44,050 nucleotides of DNA, from contig CALKLF010000029.1 of the NCBI GenBank assembly GCA_937992175.1, positions 1 to 44,050 on the forward strand, written 5' to 3'. Below, one piece after another: positions 16,604 through 24,652 of this stretch; within the stretch, counting starts at the first letter, position 1; every line of letters begins with the position of its first letter. The notes beneath the pieces are model-generated. The model saw only the letters and a program-made list of their open reading frames with translations, ran no database searches and was not told the DNA's origin. Source of the DNA: an uncultured Fimbriimonadales bacterium (GTDB taxonomy: Bacteria > Armatimonadota > Fimbriimonadia > Fimbriimonadales > GBS-DC). The position numbers and the translations under genes were made by a program.

Positions 16604-16638
16604 GCGCGCTGCGTGCGCTCTGACCCGAACAACTGGTG

Positions 16639-16644
16639 TATAAT
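16639..16644 (+). promoter_or_regulatory. -10 box (TATAAT) for the sigma-propeller fusion gene
   Basis: TATAAT lies in the 91-bp gap after the anti-sigma gene, about 50 bases before ATG 16695. This suggests that the second half of the locus has its own promoter. No clear -35 box is seen. Confidence 0.45.
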
Positions 16645-16694
16645 AGGACATCCGCAACCAAAGTGCGTACCTTCGTATGTCTGGAGGGATGCTG

Positions 16695-18254
16695 ATGAAA
16701 AATGGCAAATGGAGCGAGGCGGATCGGCTGGCATTTGAGATTGCCAGTTTGGAGGAAGCGGTTCGGAACGGCGCAGGCGTTTCCGAGACGGAACTGGGCG
16801 AGGCGTACAGCCGTTTGCATGCCCTGTTGCGCGACGCAGTGTCGCAAATGGCGAGAGCGTTAGTGCGCGATGTCAGAACAGCGGAGCGGATTGCCAACGA
16901 GTTCCTTGAGCGTGTGCCGCTGATTTTACCCGTGCGCGCGGGCGCGAAGATCCCCTGCTCCCGCTGGATTGCGGGAGCCGTCATCGAATTCGTCTATCAC
17001 GCATTCGGAACCGCGCAGAAGGCACTGAGCGAACACGACGCGCGCCTGCTGGAGTCGCTGGCAGATGCCGAGCCACATGCGCCGCTCAGTGTAGACGAAC
17101 TGGATCTGATTGATCGAGTGCGCGGCGTGTTGACACCCGATGAGTTTCTGGTCTGGTACGATTATGTCATCAACAGCTACAGCGTCGCCGAAATCGCTCA
17201 TCTGCACCAGGAGTCGCCCAGCTGGGTCGAGCAAACTTTACAGCGCGCCCGCCAGAAACTCTGGGACGCCATTACCATCGATAAGGCGCGTCGCACGAAG
17301 ACCGATGTATTCGGGCAGAGCCTGACTTGGCTGGGAACCTTGCCGCTCTATGACCACAGTAGCGTGGCATATAGCGTCGCCAGCAATGGCACGGTTGCGG
17401 GCGTCGCGTTCGCTGAAGAGCATCGCTACAGCGATTCGCGCGGCAACTACGCTACCTATATCGCCTGCGCGTTCCGCTGGAAAGATTACCAGTTCATGGA
17501 ACTGGGCGAGCTGGGCGAGAACTGCAACCCCCGTTGCGCAGTGAGCTTGGATGGAGACAAGATTGTCATCTCCAGCGATACCTGCCAGCTGCTCTGGGAC
17601 ACCTTACACGGCGTTCAGCGGTTCGAGGGCAACGGCTCTGTGTACGCGATGAACGCCTGTGGCAATGTGCTGGTCGGCGAGTCGGAAGGGCGCGCTGTGC
17701 GCTGGGGCGATAGACGCATAGAGCCGCTTTCTGGGGAGACGCCCAGCGTCGCGCTCGCGGTGTCGCCTAACGGACGGTACATCGTGGGACGCATTCGTGA
17801 TCAAGCGGTGTGCTGGGACACAGCGTCGGGCGTCGTGCGGCGACTGGGGACGCTCGGCGGCGAATCCAGCGAGGCGCGGGCGGTCTCGCAGGACGGAACC
17901 GTAATTGTCGGTAAGAGCGACGGACGCGCCTTCCGCTGGACGCCTGAAACCGGGATGTGCGCCCTGAGCCAGCGCGAGGACGAAATCAGCCAGGCGCATA
18001 GCGTCTCTTACGACGGCAGGCGTATCGTCGGCGAAGCGCTGGACGAGGCAGGCGGCGTCTACGCCTTCCTCTGGACCGAAGAAGACGGTATGCAAGACCT
18101 GAATGTGCTCTTTGCGCACCTGCGCACTCTGGGCGCGACGCTTGAACGCGCCTACGCTATTTCGCCTAACGGACGCTATATCGTCGGCGAGGGCTATTGT
18201 GCGGAGACCGAACGCAAAGAGGCGTTCCTGATCGATCTGGGTGAGCTTGCCTGA
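16695..18254 (+). CDS. Degenerate sigma-70-like domains fused to a HAF-repeat beta-propeller
   Basis: Residues 1 to about 190 match the neighbouring sigma factor at the level of pattern: LHALLRDAVSQMARALVRDVR and RWIAGAVIEFVYHAF (region 2), then LTPDEFLVWYDYVINSYSVAEIA and SWVEQTLQRARQKLW (region 4). Residues about 200-519 form repeated units of the HAF type: AVSPNGRYIVG, RRLGTLGGESSEARAVSQDG, RAFRWTPETGMCAL, YAFLWTEEDGMQDLN, AYAISPNGRYIVGE. Such repeats build beta-propellers and usually occur in secreted proteins, but here there is no signal peptide and no membrane segment between the halves, so the propeller should be cytoplasmic. Start ATG 16695 is 6 bases after GGAGGG. The key residues of region 2 are weakly conserved, so it may not direct transcription. 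The next gene starts 16 bp downstream. Confidence 0.75.
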   Translation: MKNGKWSEADRLAFEIASLEEAVRNGAGVSETELGEAYSRLHALLRDAVSQMARALVRDVRTAERIANEFLERVPLILPVRAGAKIPCSRWIAGAVIEFVYHAFGTAQKALSEHDARLLESLADAEPHAPLSVDELDLIDRVRGVLTPDEFLVWYDYVINSYSVAEIAHLHQESPSWVEQTLQRARQKLWDAITIDKARRTKTDVFGQSLTWLGTLPLYDHSSVAYSVASNGTVAGVAFAEEHRYSDSRGNYATYIACAFRWKDYQFMELGELGENCNPRCAVSLDGDKIVISSDTCQLLWDTLHGVQRFEGNGSVYAMNACGNVLVGESEGRAVRWGDRRIEPLSGETPSVALAVSPNGRYIVGRIRDQAVCWDTASGVVRRLGTLGGESSEARAVSQDGTVIVGKSDGRAFRWTPETGMCALSQREDEISQAHSVSYDGRRIVGEALDEAGGVYAFLWTEEDGMQDLNVLFAHLRTLGATLERAYAISPNGRYIVGEGYCAETERKEAFLIDLGELA

Positions 18255-18270
18255 TGAGAGGAGCCAAATC

Positions 18271-21200
18271 ATGCGCATCGTTCAACGAACAGGGATTATT
18301 TTAGCGATAGTCGCTTTGGGACTACTGGGCTGGGCACACACTGCCCTTAGCTCGTCGCAAGTGGAGCAACGCGCCAAGCCCGCTCCTGCGCGCCCGGAAA
18401 ATCGAAACAACGAAGCGTTGCTGCGCGAACTGGAGCAGATGTACGAGCAAAGGCAATACAACGATATCCTGCAGCGAACGCAGCAGGCGGCTCAGGAGCG
18501 TGGCGCGCCTTCTATCTTTCTCAACCATTACCGCGCCCGCGCGCTGCACAGCCTCCGTCCCCAGGACCCCGCGCAGCGGGAGGAACTCATTCAGCTCTGG
18601 GAAACCGTGCGCCAGTCGTATCAGAATCTGGGTTATGCGCCAGGCCAGGTAGAGGCGACGCTCGCACTTGCGTTCTGCTACTGGCAAACGGATCGGGCGC
18701 GCGCGGAGCAACTCCTCAACGATGCGTTCAAACGCGCCGACGCCGATGCGGACCTGCCGCTCGAGGTGGCTAAGGCGCTTGGCTCCTATGCAAAAGACTG
18801 GTTCGAGATTCAGGAATGGTCAATCTGCCAGCGGTTGTGGGAACGCGCGCTCGCCCTGCAGGAGGCGCACGGCGCAGAGGAGCTGACCCTGGCGCAGACG
18901 CGCTACAATCTGGGTGTGCTTGCACTCAAACAGAATCAGCTGGAGACGGCGCAGGCACGCCTGCGTGATGCGCTGGCGGTGCAACAATCGCTGGCGCCTG
19001 ACACTGCCGAGCTGGCGTCAACGCTGCTTGCGCTGGGCGAGTTGGCGCAGCGGCGCGACCAGCTCACGGAGGCGCAAAATTTCTATCAACGCGCGCTAGC
19101 GATTCACACGGCGAACCTGCTTAGCGCCCCTGAAACCGCCCAGATTCATCTGGGTTTAGCTGATGTAGCGCGTCAGCAACGCCGCTGGAGCGACGCCCAG
19201 ACCCACTACGAACGCGCCCTGCAAATCGCAGAGGCGATTGATCCCCAATTGCGTGAGGCGGCGCGCGCTCAAGCGGGGCTGGGCGTCGTTGCCCTCGAGC
19301 AGGGCGCGTTGGACGCCGCCAAACAACGGCTGCAAAGCGCACGACAAAACCCGAATCTTGACCCCCTGGAACAGGCGCAAATTGACCATGAGCTGGGGCG
19401 CGTGGCTTGGCGAGACGGCAAACTGAACGATGCTGTCTCCTACCTGACTCACGCGCTTGAACGACAGCGGTCGCTTCAAGACGCGCCGCTTAATATTGCC
19501 AAAACGCTCTATAATCTGGGTGCGCTGGCGCTGGAGCGCGGCGAACTGCCGCAGGCGCGTGAGTGTTTCACGCAAACGTTGGCGATTCGAGAGGGTGAAT
19601 CGCCGCGCTCGCTCCCGGTGGCGCATACGCTGATGGGACTGGGCTTCGTCGCGTTTTACGAGGGGAATCTGTTCGATGCGCGTCGCCTCTTTGAGCAGGC
19701 GCGCGACCTGTATGAGACGCTCAACGCCGAACCCACTGACCGAAGCCGCGCGCTGACCGCGCTGGGACTGGTTGCCGTTGAACAAGGCGAACTCGACCGC
19801 GCTCAGGGTTTCCTCGAGCACGCCCTCCAACTCCAAGAGGAAAACCGATTGATCGGTACCGCCCTGCATGCCCAGACGCGCATCGGGCTGGGCAACCTGT
19901 ATCTGCGTCGCGGCGGCTGGGACGAGGCGGCACGCCACTACCGCCGCGCCCATGAAATCGCCAGCAACGCGCCCAGCCTGCTGCGCGCCCAAGCCCTCAT
20001 CGGACTGGGGAACCTCGCCTTCCGCCAGCGCGACTTGAGAAAGGCGGAAATGCATTACAAAGAGGCGCTGAACATCCTCGAAAGCAACTTCCCGAACTCG
20101 CCTTTGGTTTTTCAAATGTTGCTCAACATGGGCATGGTGGCGCTGGAGGCGGGCGACGCCGACTTAGCCCAGAGCTACTTTGAGGACGCCGAGCGCAAGA
20201 CGCCTCGAATCCACGCTTCGCACCTGACCGAGCGCGTGCGCTTGAACTCAGCCATCATGCAAATTCGCCGAGGCGATACCGCGAACACGCTCTCTCTACT
20301 CAATCAGCTGGTTACCTCGCTCCAGAGACCCAGCGGCAACCAGCTGCTGTTGGGGCAGGCGCACTTTTATCGCGGCGTGGTGCGGGCGCGCCAGGGCGAC
20401 ATACCCGCCGCGCGTGAGGATTTCAACCGCGCGCTTGCACTCTACCAGCAGGTCGCGCCCAACACGATTTTTGTCGCCCTGACGCAGCTCAATCTTGCCA
20501 AGCAGGACTATCGCGCGGGCGACGCCCCCCGCGCACGGGCGCGCCTGAGCGAAGCCATCGCAATTATCGAGCGCCAACGCGCCCTGATCCTCGACCCCGA
20601 TTTGCAGGCAGCGTTCAGCGAGAACTATTACGAGGCATACAGCCTGCTGGCGCTGCTGGAGGCGGAGCAGGGCAACGCCGCGCGCGCGGCGGAACTGCTG
20701 GAACAGAGTCGCGCCCGCGCCCTGCTCGAACAAATCCAGCGCACTCAAGTCGAGCCGCTGAACCCCTCGCCCGAGTGGCGAGCGCTCCAGAGCCAGTGGC
20801 AAGCCCTCGAAGCGGAACGCATCGAGACGCGGCGTCAGATCGCGACTATTCACGCCGCATCCGAGCAGGGCGCGGAAACCCCCGAAGCCGCGGAAGTCAA
20901 AGCGCGTCCCCTTTACGAGAGACTCACACACCTCGAACAGAGACAGCAACAGCTTGAAGACGAACTTCGAACACGATTCCCTAACGAGGCGCGACTGCTG
21001 ACGCCGCCCCCTATGAACTTCGTCATAATCCAGCAGCAGCTCGACCCAAATGTTGCGCTGATTTATCACGCCCTCGTGGAGAATAACCTGCTGATTGTCG
21101 TCGTCACGAAACAGTCCGTGCGGGCGCACTATCAAGCGGTCGATTCTGCCCCTTTGTTCGAGGAGATTCGCGCGTTTCAATCTGAGATTCAGGAGAACCG

Positions 21201-22158
21201 CGAAGCGATAACGGCGGAGTTGATTGAGCAAGGCGCGCGCCTCTATCAGACGCTTGTTGCGCCTGTCGCTGATATTCTGAGTGGTTATGAACGGGTGCTG
21301 CTCTGTCCTGAAGGTGAACTCAACCAGCTGCCGTGGGCGGCGCTGGTGGTCGAGACCCCCGCAGGCAAGCCCGTCTACTGGATGGAGCGCGTTGCCATCC
21401 ACCTGACACCGTCGATGGGCGTCTATCGGTATGCGCGTCATCCGCGTCCGTTAGAACCTGCTTCGCACGGCGTGCTGGTTGCCGCAGTGTCGAAGTACGA
21501 GACAGAGCCAGCTTTATCTGCGCAGCAAACGCCCGACGCTGTCCCTGCAGCGCCAGAGCAATTGCCCGCGCCAACCCAGGTCGCCCAGCAAGGCACACGA
21601 GGTGCCGGCTTAAACAATCTCCCTGCCGCAGAAAAGGAAGCCCTCAGCATCGAGCGGCTAATCCCCAACACGATTGTGTTGCGTGAAGACGAAGTTCAGC
21701 CTGAGCGGGTGCGCGAGCAGGCGCGCGTCCGCCGTATCCTGCACTTCGCCTGCCACGCCGAAGCGAAGGACGAGAACCCACTGGAGTCGGTGCTGAAATT
21801 CGACGCTCGTGGGGAGCGCTGGCTCACAGCGGCGCAGATTATGGCGCACTGGCGACTCCAAGCCGACCTGGTGATGCTCAGCGCGTGTGAGACCGCGCGC
21901 GGCAAGGTGTATCGCTATGAAGGCGTGTACGGTCTGGCGCGCGCCTTCCTGCACGCAGGCGCAAAATCGGTCGGCGCGACCCTGTGGCAGGTGGAAGACG
22001 AAAGTACGGCTCAACTCGTCGAGGAGTTCTATAAGGGCTACATTGTCCGAAAGCTGCCGAAAGACCGCGCGCTTCAGCAGGCGCAGAGGCGCATGCTTCA
22101 ACAGGGCTATGCGCCGTATTACTGGAGCGGCTTTGTGTTAATCGGCGACTGTCGGTGA
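18271..22158 (+). CDS. Secreted TPR-CHAT protein (caspase-like fold)
   Basis: The 1295-residue protein starts with a signal peptide (IILAIVALGLLGWAHTALS). About 800 residues of tetratricopeptide repeats follow, many with the pattern A-x-x-x-Y-x-x-A-L (FYQRALAIHTANL; HYERALQIAEAID; YLTHALERQRSL). A charged coiled-coil-like stretch covers about residues 835-915. The C-terminal 300 residues are a CHAT domain with the His in LHFACHAEAKDE and the Cys in VMLSACETARG. The end GYAPYYWSGFVLIGD is typical. Both catalytic residues are present, so a cysteine peptidase is plausible. Start ATG 18271 follows GAGAGGAG; the frame is open 30 bases earlier. It follows the sigma-propeller gene by 16 bp. The substrate is unknown. 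Confidence 0.87.
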   Translation: MRIVQRTGIILAIVALGLLGWAHTALSSSQVEQRAKPAPARPENRNNEALLRELEQMYEQRQYNDILQRTQQAAQERGAPSIFLNHYRARALHSLRPQDPAQREELIQLWETVRQSYQNLGYAPGQVEATLALAFCYWQTDRARAEQLLNDAFKRADADADLPLEVAKALGSYAKDWFEIQEWSICQRLWERALALQEAHGAEELTLAQTRYNLGVLALKQNQLETAQARLRDALAVQQSLAPDTAELASTLLALGELAQRRDQLTEAQNFYQRALAIHTANLLSAPETAQIHLGLADVARQQRRWSDAQTHYERALQIAEAIDPQLREAARAQAGLGVVALEQGALDAAKQRLQSARQNPNLDPLEQAQIDHELGRVAWRDGKLNDAVSYLTHALERQRSLQDAPLNIAKTLYNLGALALERGELPQARECFTQTLAIREGESPRSLPVAHTLMGLGFVAFYEGNLFDARRLFEQARDLYETLNAEPTDRSRALTALGLVAVEQGELDRAQGFLEHALQLQEENRLIGTALHAQTRIGLGNLYLRRGGWDEAARHYRRAHEIASNAPSLLRAQALIGLGNLAFRQRDLRKAEMHYKEALNILESNFPNSPLVFQMLLNMGMVALEAGDADLAQSYFEDAERKTPRIHASHLTERVRLNSAIMQIRRGDTANTLSLLNQLVTSLQRPSGNQLLLGQAHFYRGVVRARQGDIPAAREDFNRALALYQQVAPNTIFVALTQLNLAKQDYRAGDAPRARARLSEAIAIIERQRALILDPDLQAAFSENYYEAYSLLALLEAEQGNAARAAELLEQSRARALLEQIQRTQVEPLNPSPEWRALQSQWQALEAERIETRRQIATIHAASEQGAETPEAAEVKARPLYERLTHLEQRQQQLEDELRTRFPNEARLLTPPPMNFVIIQQQLDPNVALIYHALVENNLLIVVVTKQSVRAHYQAVDSAPLFEEIRAFQSEIQENREAITAELIEQGARLYQTLVAPVADILSGYERVLLCPEGELNQLPWAALVVETPAGKPVYWMERVAIHLTPSMGVYRYARHPRPLEPASHGVLVAAVSKYETEPALSAQQTPDAVPAAPEQLPAPTQVAQQGTRGAGLNNLPAAEKEALSIERLIPNTIVLREDEVQPERVREQARVRRILHFACHAEAKDENPLESVLKFDARGERWLTAAQIMAHWRLQADLVMLSACETARGKVYRYEGVYGLARAFLHAGAKSVGATLWQVEDESTAQLVEEFYKGYIVRKLPKDRALQQAQRRMLQQGYAPYYWSGFVLIGDCR

Positions 22159-22333
22159 TGTAGCGCCCCAAAACCCCTTCCCGCCCCGACGCGAGAGGGT
22201 ATCATTTTAGTAAAGCGCATCGCACGGTGTTCGCGGGCGGGCAGACGGCTTCGCGCTGCGCTAATCACGGAACGATTTGCTTCGCCTGCCCAGTGGCGTA
22301 GATGGGTGCGCTGGTATTCGATGAGGGAGTCCC

Positions 22334-22606
22334 GTGGAATCGACCCGAGAAATCTGGGAGAGTTGGACGCCGCTGGAGCGGCGTCTCGCGGCGCGACTCA
22401 GACACGCGCCCACAGGCCCATGCCTCGATTTTGAGCAGCTTACCGAACTGGCGCGACGAGGGCGTCGCACGCCTGACTACCATGCCCTGATGTTGCACAT
22501 CGTTTCCTGTCCTGCATGTCGCCGCTCATATCTGCAAACGCGCGCGATCGTGCAGGCGCAACGCCCGCGCTGGTGGCAGTGGCTGCAGCGGCTTTTGCGA
22601 CATTAG
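22334..22606 (+). CDS. Small zinc-finger anti-sigma-like protein without membrane segment
   Basis: The 90-residue protein closely resembles the first 75 residues of the anti-sigma-like protein at 15194: WTPLERRLAARLRHAPTGPC matches WAPLERRLAERLRHKPLGQC, and HIVSCPAC matches HLVSCPAC, the zinc-binding H-x3-C-x2-C motif. It ends at WWQWLQRLLRH, where the larger protein enters its membrane segment, so it is a soluble version or a truncated copy. Start GTG 22334 is preceded by GAGGGAG. It lies 175 bp after the CHAT gene and 41 bp before the SLBB gene. The 175-bp gap shows nothing clear. It may inhibit one of the two sigma-like proteins. Confidence 0.75.
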   Translation: MESTREIWESWTPLERRLAARLRHAPTGPCLDFEQLTELARRGRRTPDYHALMLHIVSCPACRRSYLQTRAIVQAQRPRWWQWLQRLLRH

Positions 22607-22634
22607 TGCAAGCCTGTCAATCGCGCTGGGCGGG

Positions 22635-22640
22635 TATTCT
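22635..22640 (+). promoter_or_regulatory. -10 box (TATTCT) for a leaderless SLBB mRNA
   Basis: TATTCT is followed by exactly 7 bases and then ATG 22648, which puts the predicted transcription start on the start codon. No Shine-Dalgarno site is present. Confidence 0.4.
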
Positions 22641-22647
22641 ATACGCT

Positions 22648-23772
22648 ATGAGGCGATGGGTTGGGTTGCTGGCGTTGTGTATATTGTGGCTGCTGGCGTG
22701 GGGGCAGGACGCCTCACGCATCCTGCCGGGCGACTCGCTCCGTGTCACGGTGGAGGGCGACGAGTCGCTCTCGCGCGTGTATGTGGTGGACGCCACGGGC
22801 GCGTTTCGGATGCCACTGATTGGGCTGGTGCAGGCGGCGGGGCGCACGCCCGATGAACTCGCCGCCGAAATCGCCCGACGCCTGCGCGAAGGACAGTTTT
22901 ATCGCGACCCGAAGGTGACTGTGGAGATTGCCCAGCGCGCAGAGGCGAAGGTCACTGTGCAGGGCGCGGTGCGACGCGGGGGCGATTTTACCCTTCAGGC
23001 GGGTTGGCGGCTCAGCGACGCCCTCAATCAAGCGCAACCCGCCGATACCGCTGACCTAAGCGCAGTGCGACTGGAACGCCTGAGCGGCGAGCGCGTGACG
23101 ATTAACCACCTCAAGTTCGTTCAGGAGGGCGACGAGAGCGCAGATCCGCTGTTGCAACCGGGCGACCGTATCTTTGTGCCGCTGCGCGCAGGGGGGAGAA
23201 GCGTGCTGGTGCTGGGCGCAGTGCGCACGCCCGGCTCATTTGAGTACGACGAGGCGAAGACGCTGATTCAGGCGCTGGGCAGAGCGGGCGGTACGCTCCC
23301 CGAAGCGGAAACGGCGCGCATCCAAATCCGACGCGCCAACCGCGCCGAGCCAATCACGGTGAACCTGAACACCCTGCAGGGCGATGTGGATCTGCAACCC
23401 GGTGACCAGATTACTGTGCCGTTTCGCTCCGCGCGGCAGTTTATCGTCGTGCGCGGGGGCGTGAACCGCGCAGGGATCGTCAACTACGCTGAGAACATGA
23501 CGCTCACGCAGGCGATCGAGGCAGCGGGCGGACCGAAGGCGAATGCCCTCTTAGAGCGCGTGATTATCCTGCGACCAACGGAGCGTGGCAGGCAACAACG
23601 CATCATGGTGAACCTGCTGGAGGTAGCACAGGGGACGCGCCCTGACGAACCGCTCCTGCCAGGCGACACGGTGGAAGTGCCAGAACCGCCTCAGCGGCGC
23701 GCCTCTGCCGAAGAGCCGCTGCGAATCCTCTGGCTAATTCTGAGCATTATCTACTTAGTGACGCGGCGGTAG
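22648..23772 (+). CDS. Polysaccharide export-type protein with SLBB domains
   Basis: The 374-residue protein has a signal sequence (MRRWVGLLALCILWLLAWG), a Wza-like polysaccharide export domain (ILPGDSLRVTVEGDESLSRV; DATGAFRMPLIGLVQAAGRT; DPKVTVEIAQR) and three SLBB units (VTVQGAVRRGGDFTLQAG; VLVLGAVRTPGSFEYDEAK; FIVVRGGVNRAGIVNYAEN), each with the LxPGDxI/V phrase (LQPGDRIFVP; LQPGDQITVP; LLPGDTVEVP). The C-terminus is a hydrophobic tail (LRILWLILSIIYLV). Such proteins form or line the outer-membrane channel for capsule or exopolysaccharide. No polymerase or flippase gene is adjacent. It is the last gene of the sigma-CHAT locus and overlaps the convergent methyltransferase gene by 26 bp. Confidence 0.85.
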   Translation: MRRWVGLLALCILWLLAWGQDASRILPGDSLRVTVEGDESLSRVYVVDATGAFRMPLIGLVQAAGRTPDELAAEIARRLREGQFYRDPKVTVEIAQRAEAKVTVQGAVRRGGDFTLQAGWRLSDALNQAQPADTADLSAVRLERLSGERVTINHLKFVQEGDESADPLLQPGDRIFVPLRAGGRSVLVLGAVRTPGSFEYDEAKTLIQALGRAGGTLPEAETARIQIRRANRAEPITVNLNTLQGDVDLQPGDQITVPFRSARQFIVVRGGVNRAGIVNYAENMTLTQAIEAAGGPKANALLERVIILRPTERGRQQRIMVNLLEVAQGTRPDEPLLPGDTVEVPEPPQRRASAEEPLRILWLILSIIYLVTRR

Positions 23773-24580
23773 CGCGTTTCTCGAAAAACATCACATACTC
23801 GTGCCCGAACACATAGAAGTTGCCCTTAAGGGCACGATAGCGCCATAGGCTGCGTTGTCCGCGCTTTCCGCGCGTCTCGTGAAAATCCTTTACACAGATA
23901 CTCTTGAGCCGAAAGCCCTGCTGACGCACCGTCTCCATCGTGTAAAAGCCCAGCGGGAGCCACTCGCCTCCAGCGTACTTATCGCCGATTACTAGCGTCA
24001 GAAACCGCCCCGCTTCCAGAAGCGGCGCGAAACGGCGCACCACCTGCTCGAACTGCGCCAAAAACGCCTTTAGAGACGGAGCATTCGATAAATCGCGGGG
24101 ATCGTCGCTAAAGCGAATAATGTCATGGTAGGGCGGGTGCAGAATTAGCAGGTGCGCCTGCTCGTAGCCCCACGCCTCCATCTGGCAACGCACACGCTCA
24201 GCGGTTTCCGAGCATGCGCTGTCGCCTTGCAGCAGCGCGGTTTGCACCGCGAAAGGGTTCTCCTGCGCCTCGATGCGTTCGCGCGCCGCCTCTGCAACGG
24301 TCGGGTTCAGCTCGATTCCAAGGGCGTGTCTCCCTAACCGACGCGCCTCGATCAGCGTCGTGCCCAGCCCTGCGAAGGGGTCAATCACCAACTCGCCCTG
24401 CCGCGTGAAACGGCGCATTGCCTGATAGGGGATTTGCGGCGCGAAGTTGCCCCAGTAGTCAGGCTTGTGCGCCCCGTGATTGTCCCGCTTGCCCAGCAGC
24501 CACAGACTGTCGGTGAGAATCTCGTCGTACTCTTTCCATCGAGCCATATCCAGGTCATTAATCGGTCTGCGCGACGCCAT
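23747..24580 (-). CDS. DNA methyltransferase (N4/N6 type), probably orphan
   Basis: The 277-residue protein has SAM motif I (LVIDPFAGLGTT) in the first third and the catalytic motif IV as ILHPPYHDIIRF further on, so the order is motif I then IV. The usual DPPY is HPPY here, a known variant in some N4-cytosine/N6-adenine enzymes. The N-terminus (WLLGKRDNHGAHKPDYWGNF followed by PQIPYQAMRRF) is typical of this subfamily. No nuclease gene is next to it, so it may be an orphan with a regulatory or protective role. A -10 box (TATACT, 24595-24590) ends 9 bases before ATG 24580. Confidence 0.85.
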   Translation of the reverse strand: MASRRPINDLDMARWKEYDEILTDSLWLLGKRDNHGAHKPDYWGNFAPQIPYQAMRRFTRQGELVIDPFAGLGTTLIEARRLGRHALGIELNPTVAEAARERIEAQENPFAVQTALLQGDSACSETAERVRCQMEAWGYEQAHLLILHPPYHDIIRFSDDPRDLSNAPSLKAFLAQFEQVVRRFAPLLEAGRFLTLVIGDKYAGGEWLPLGFYTMETVRQQGFRLKSICVKDFHETRGKRGQRSLWRYRALKGNFYVFGHEYVMFFEKRATAASLSR

Positions 24581-24652
24581 CGGTAAGCGAGTATACCTGT
24601 CTGTGAGAGATGTTTGACGCCTTAGGCGGATGAGGGCGGGAGAGTGTCTGTC

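Noticed and set aside
20296-21441. 381-codon open frame on the minus strand
   Set aside because: Antisense to the TPR-CHAT gene, whose CHAT domain is clear.
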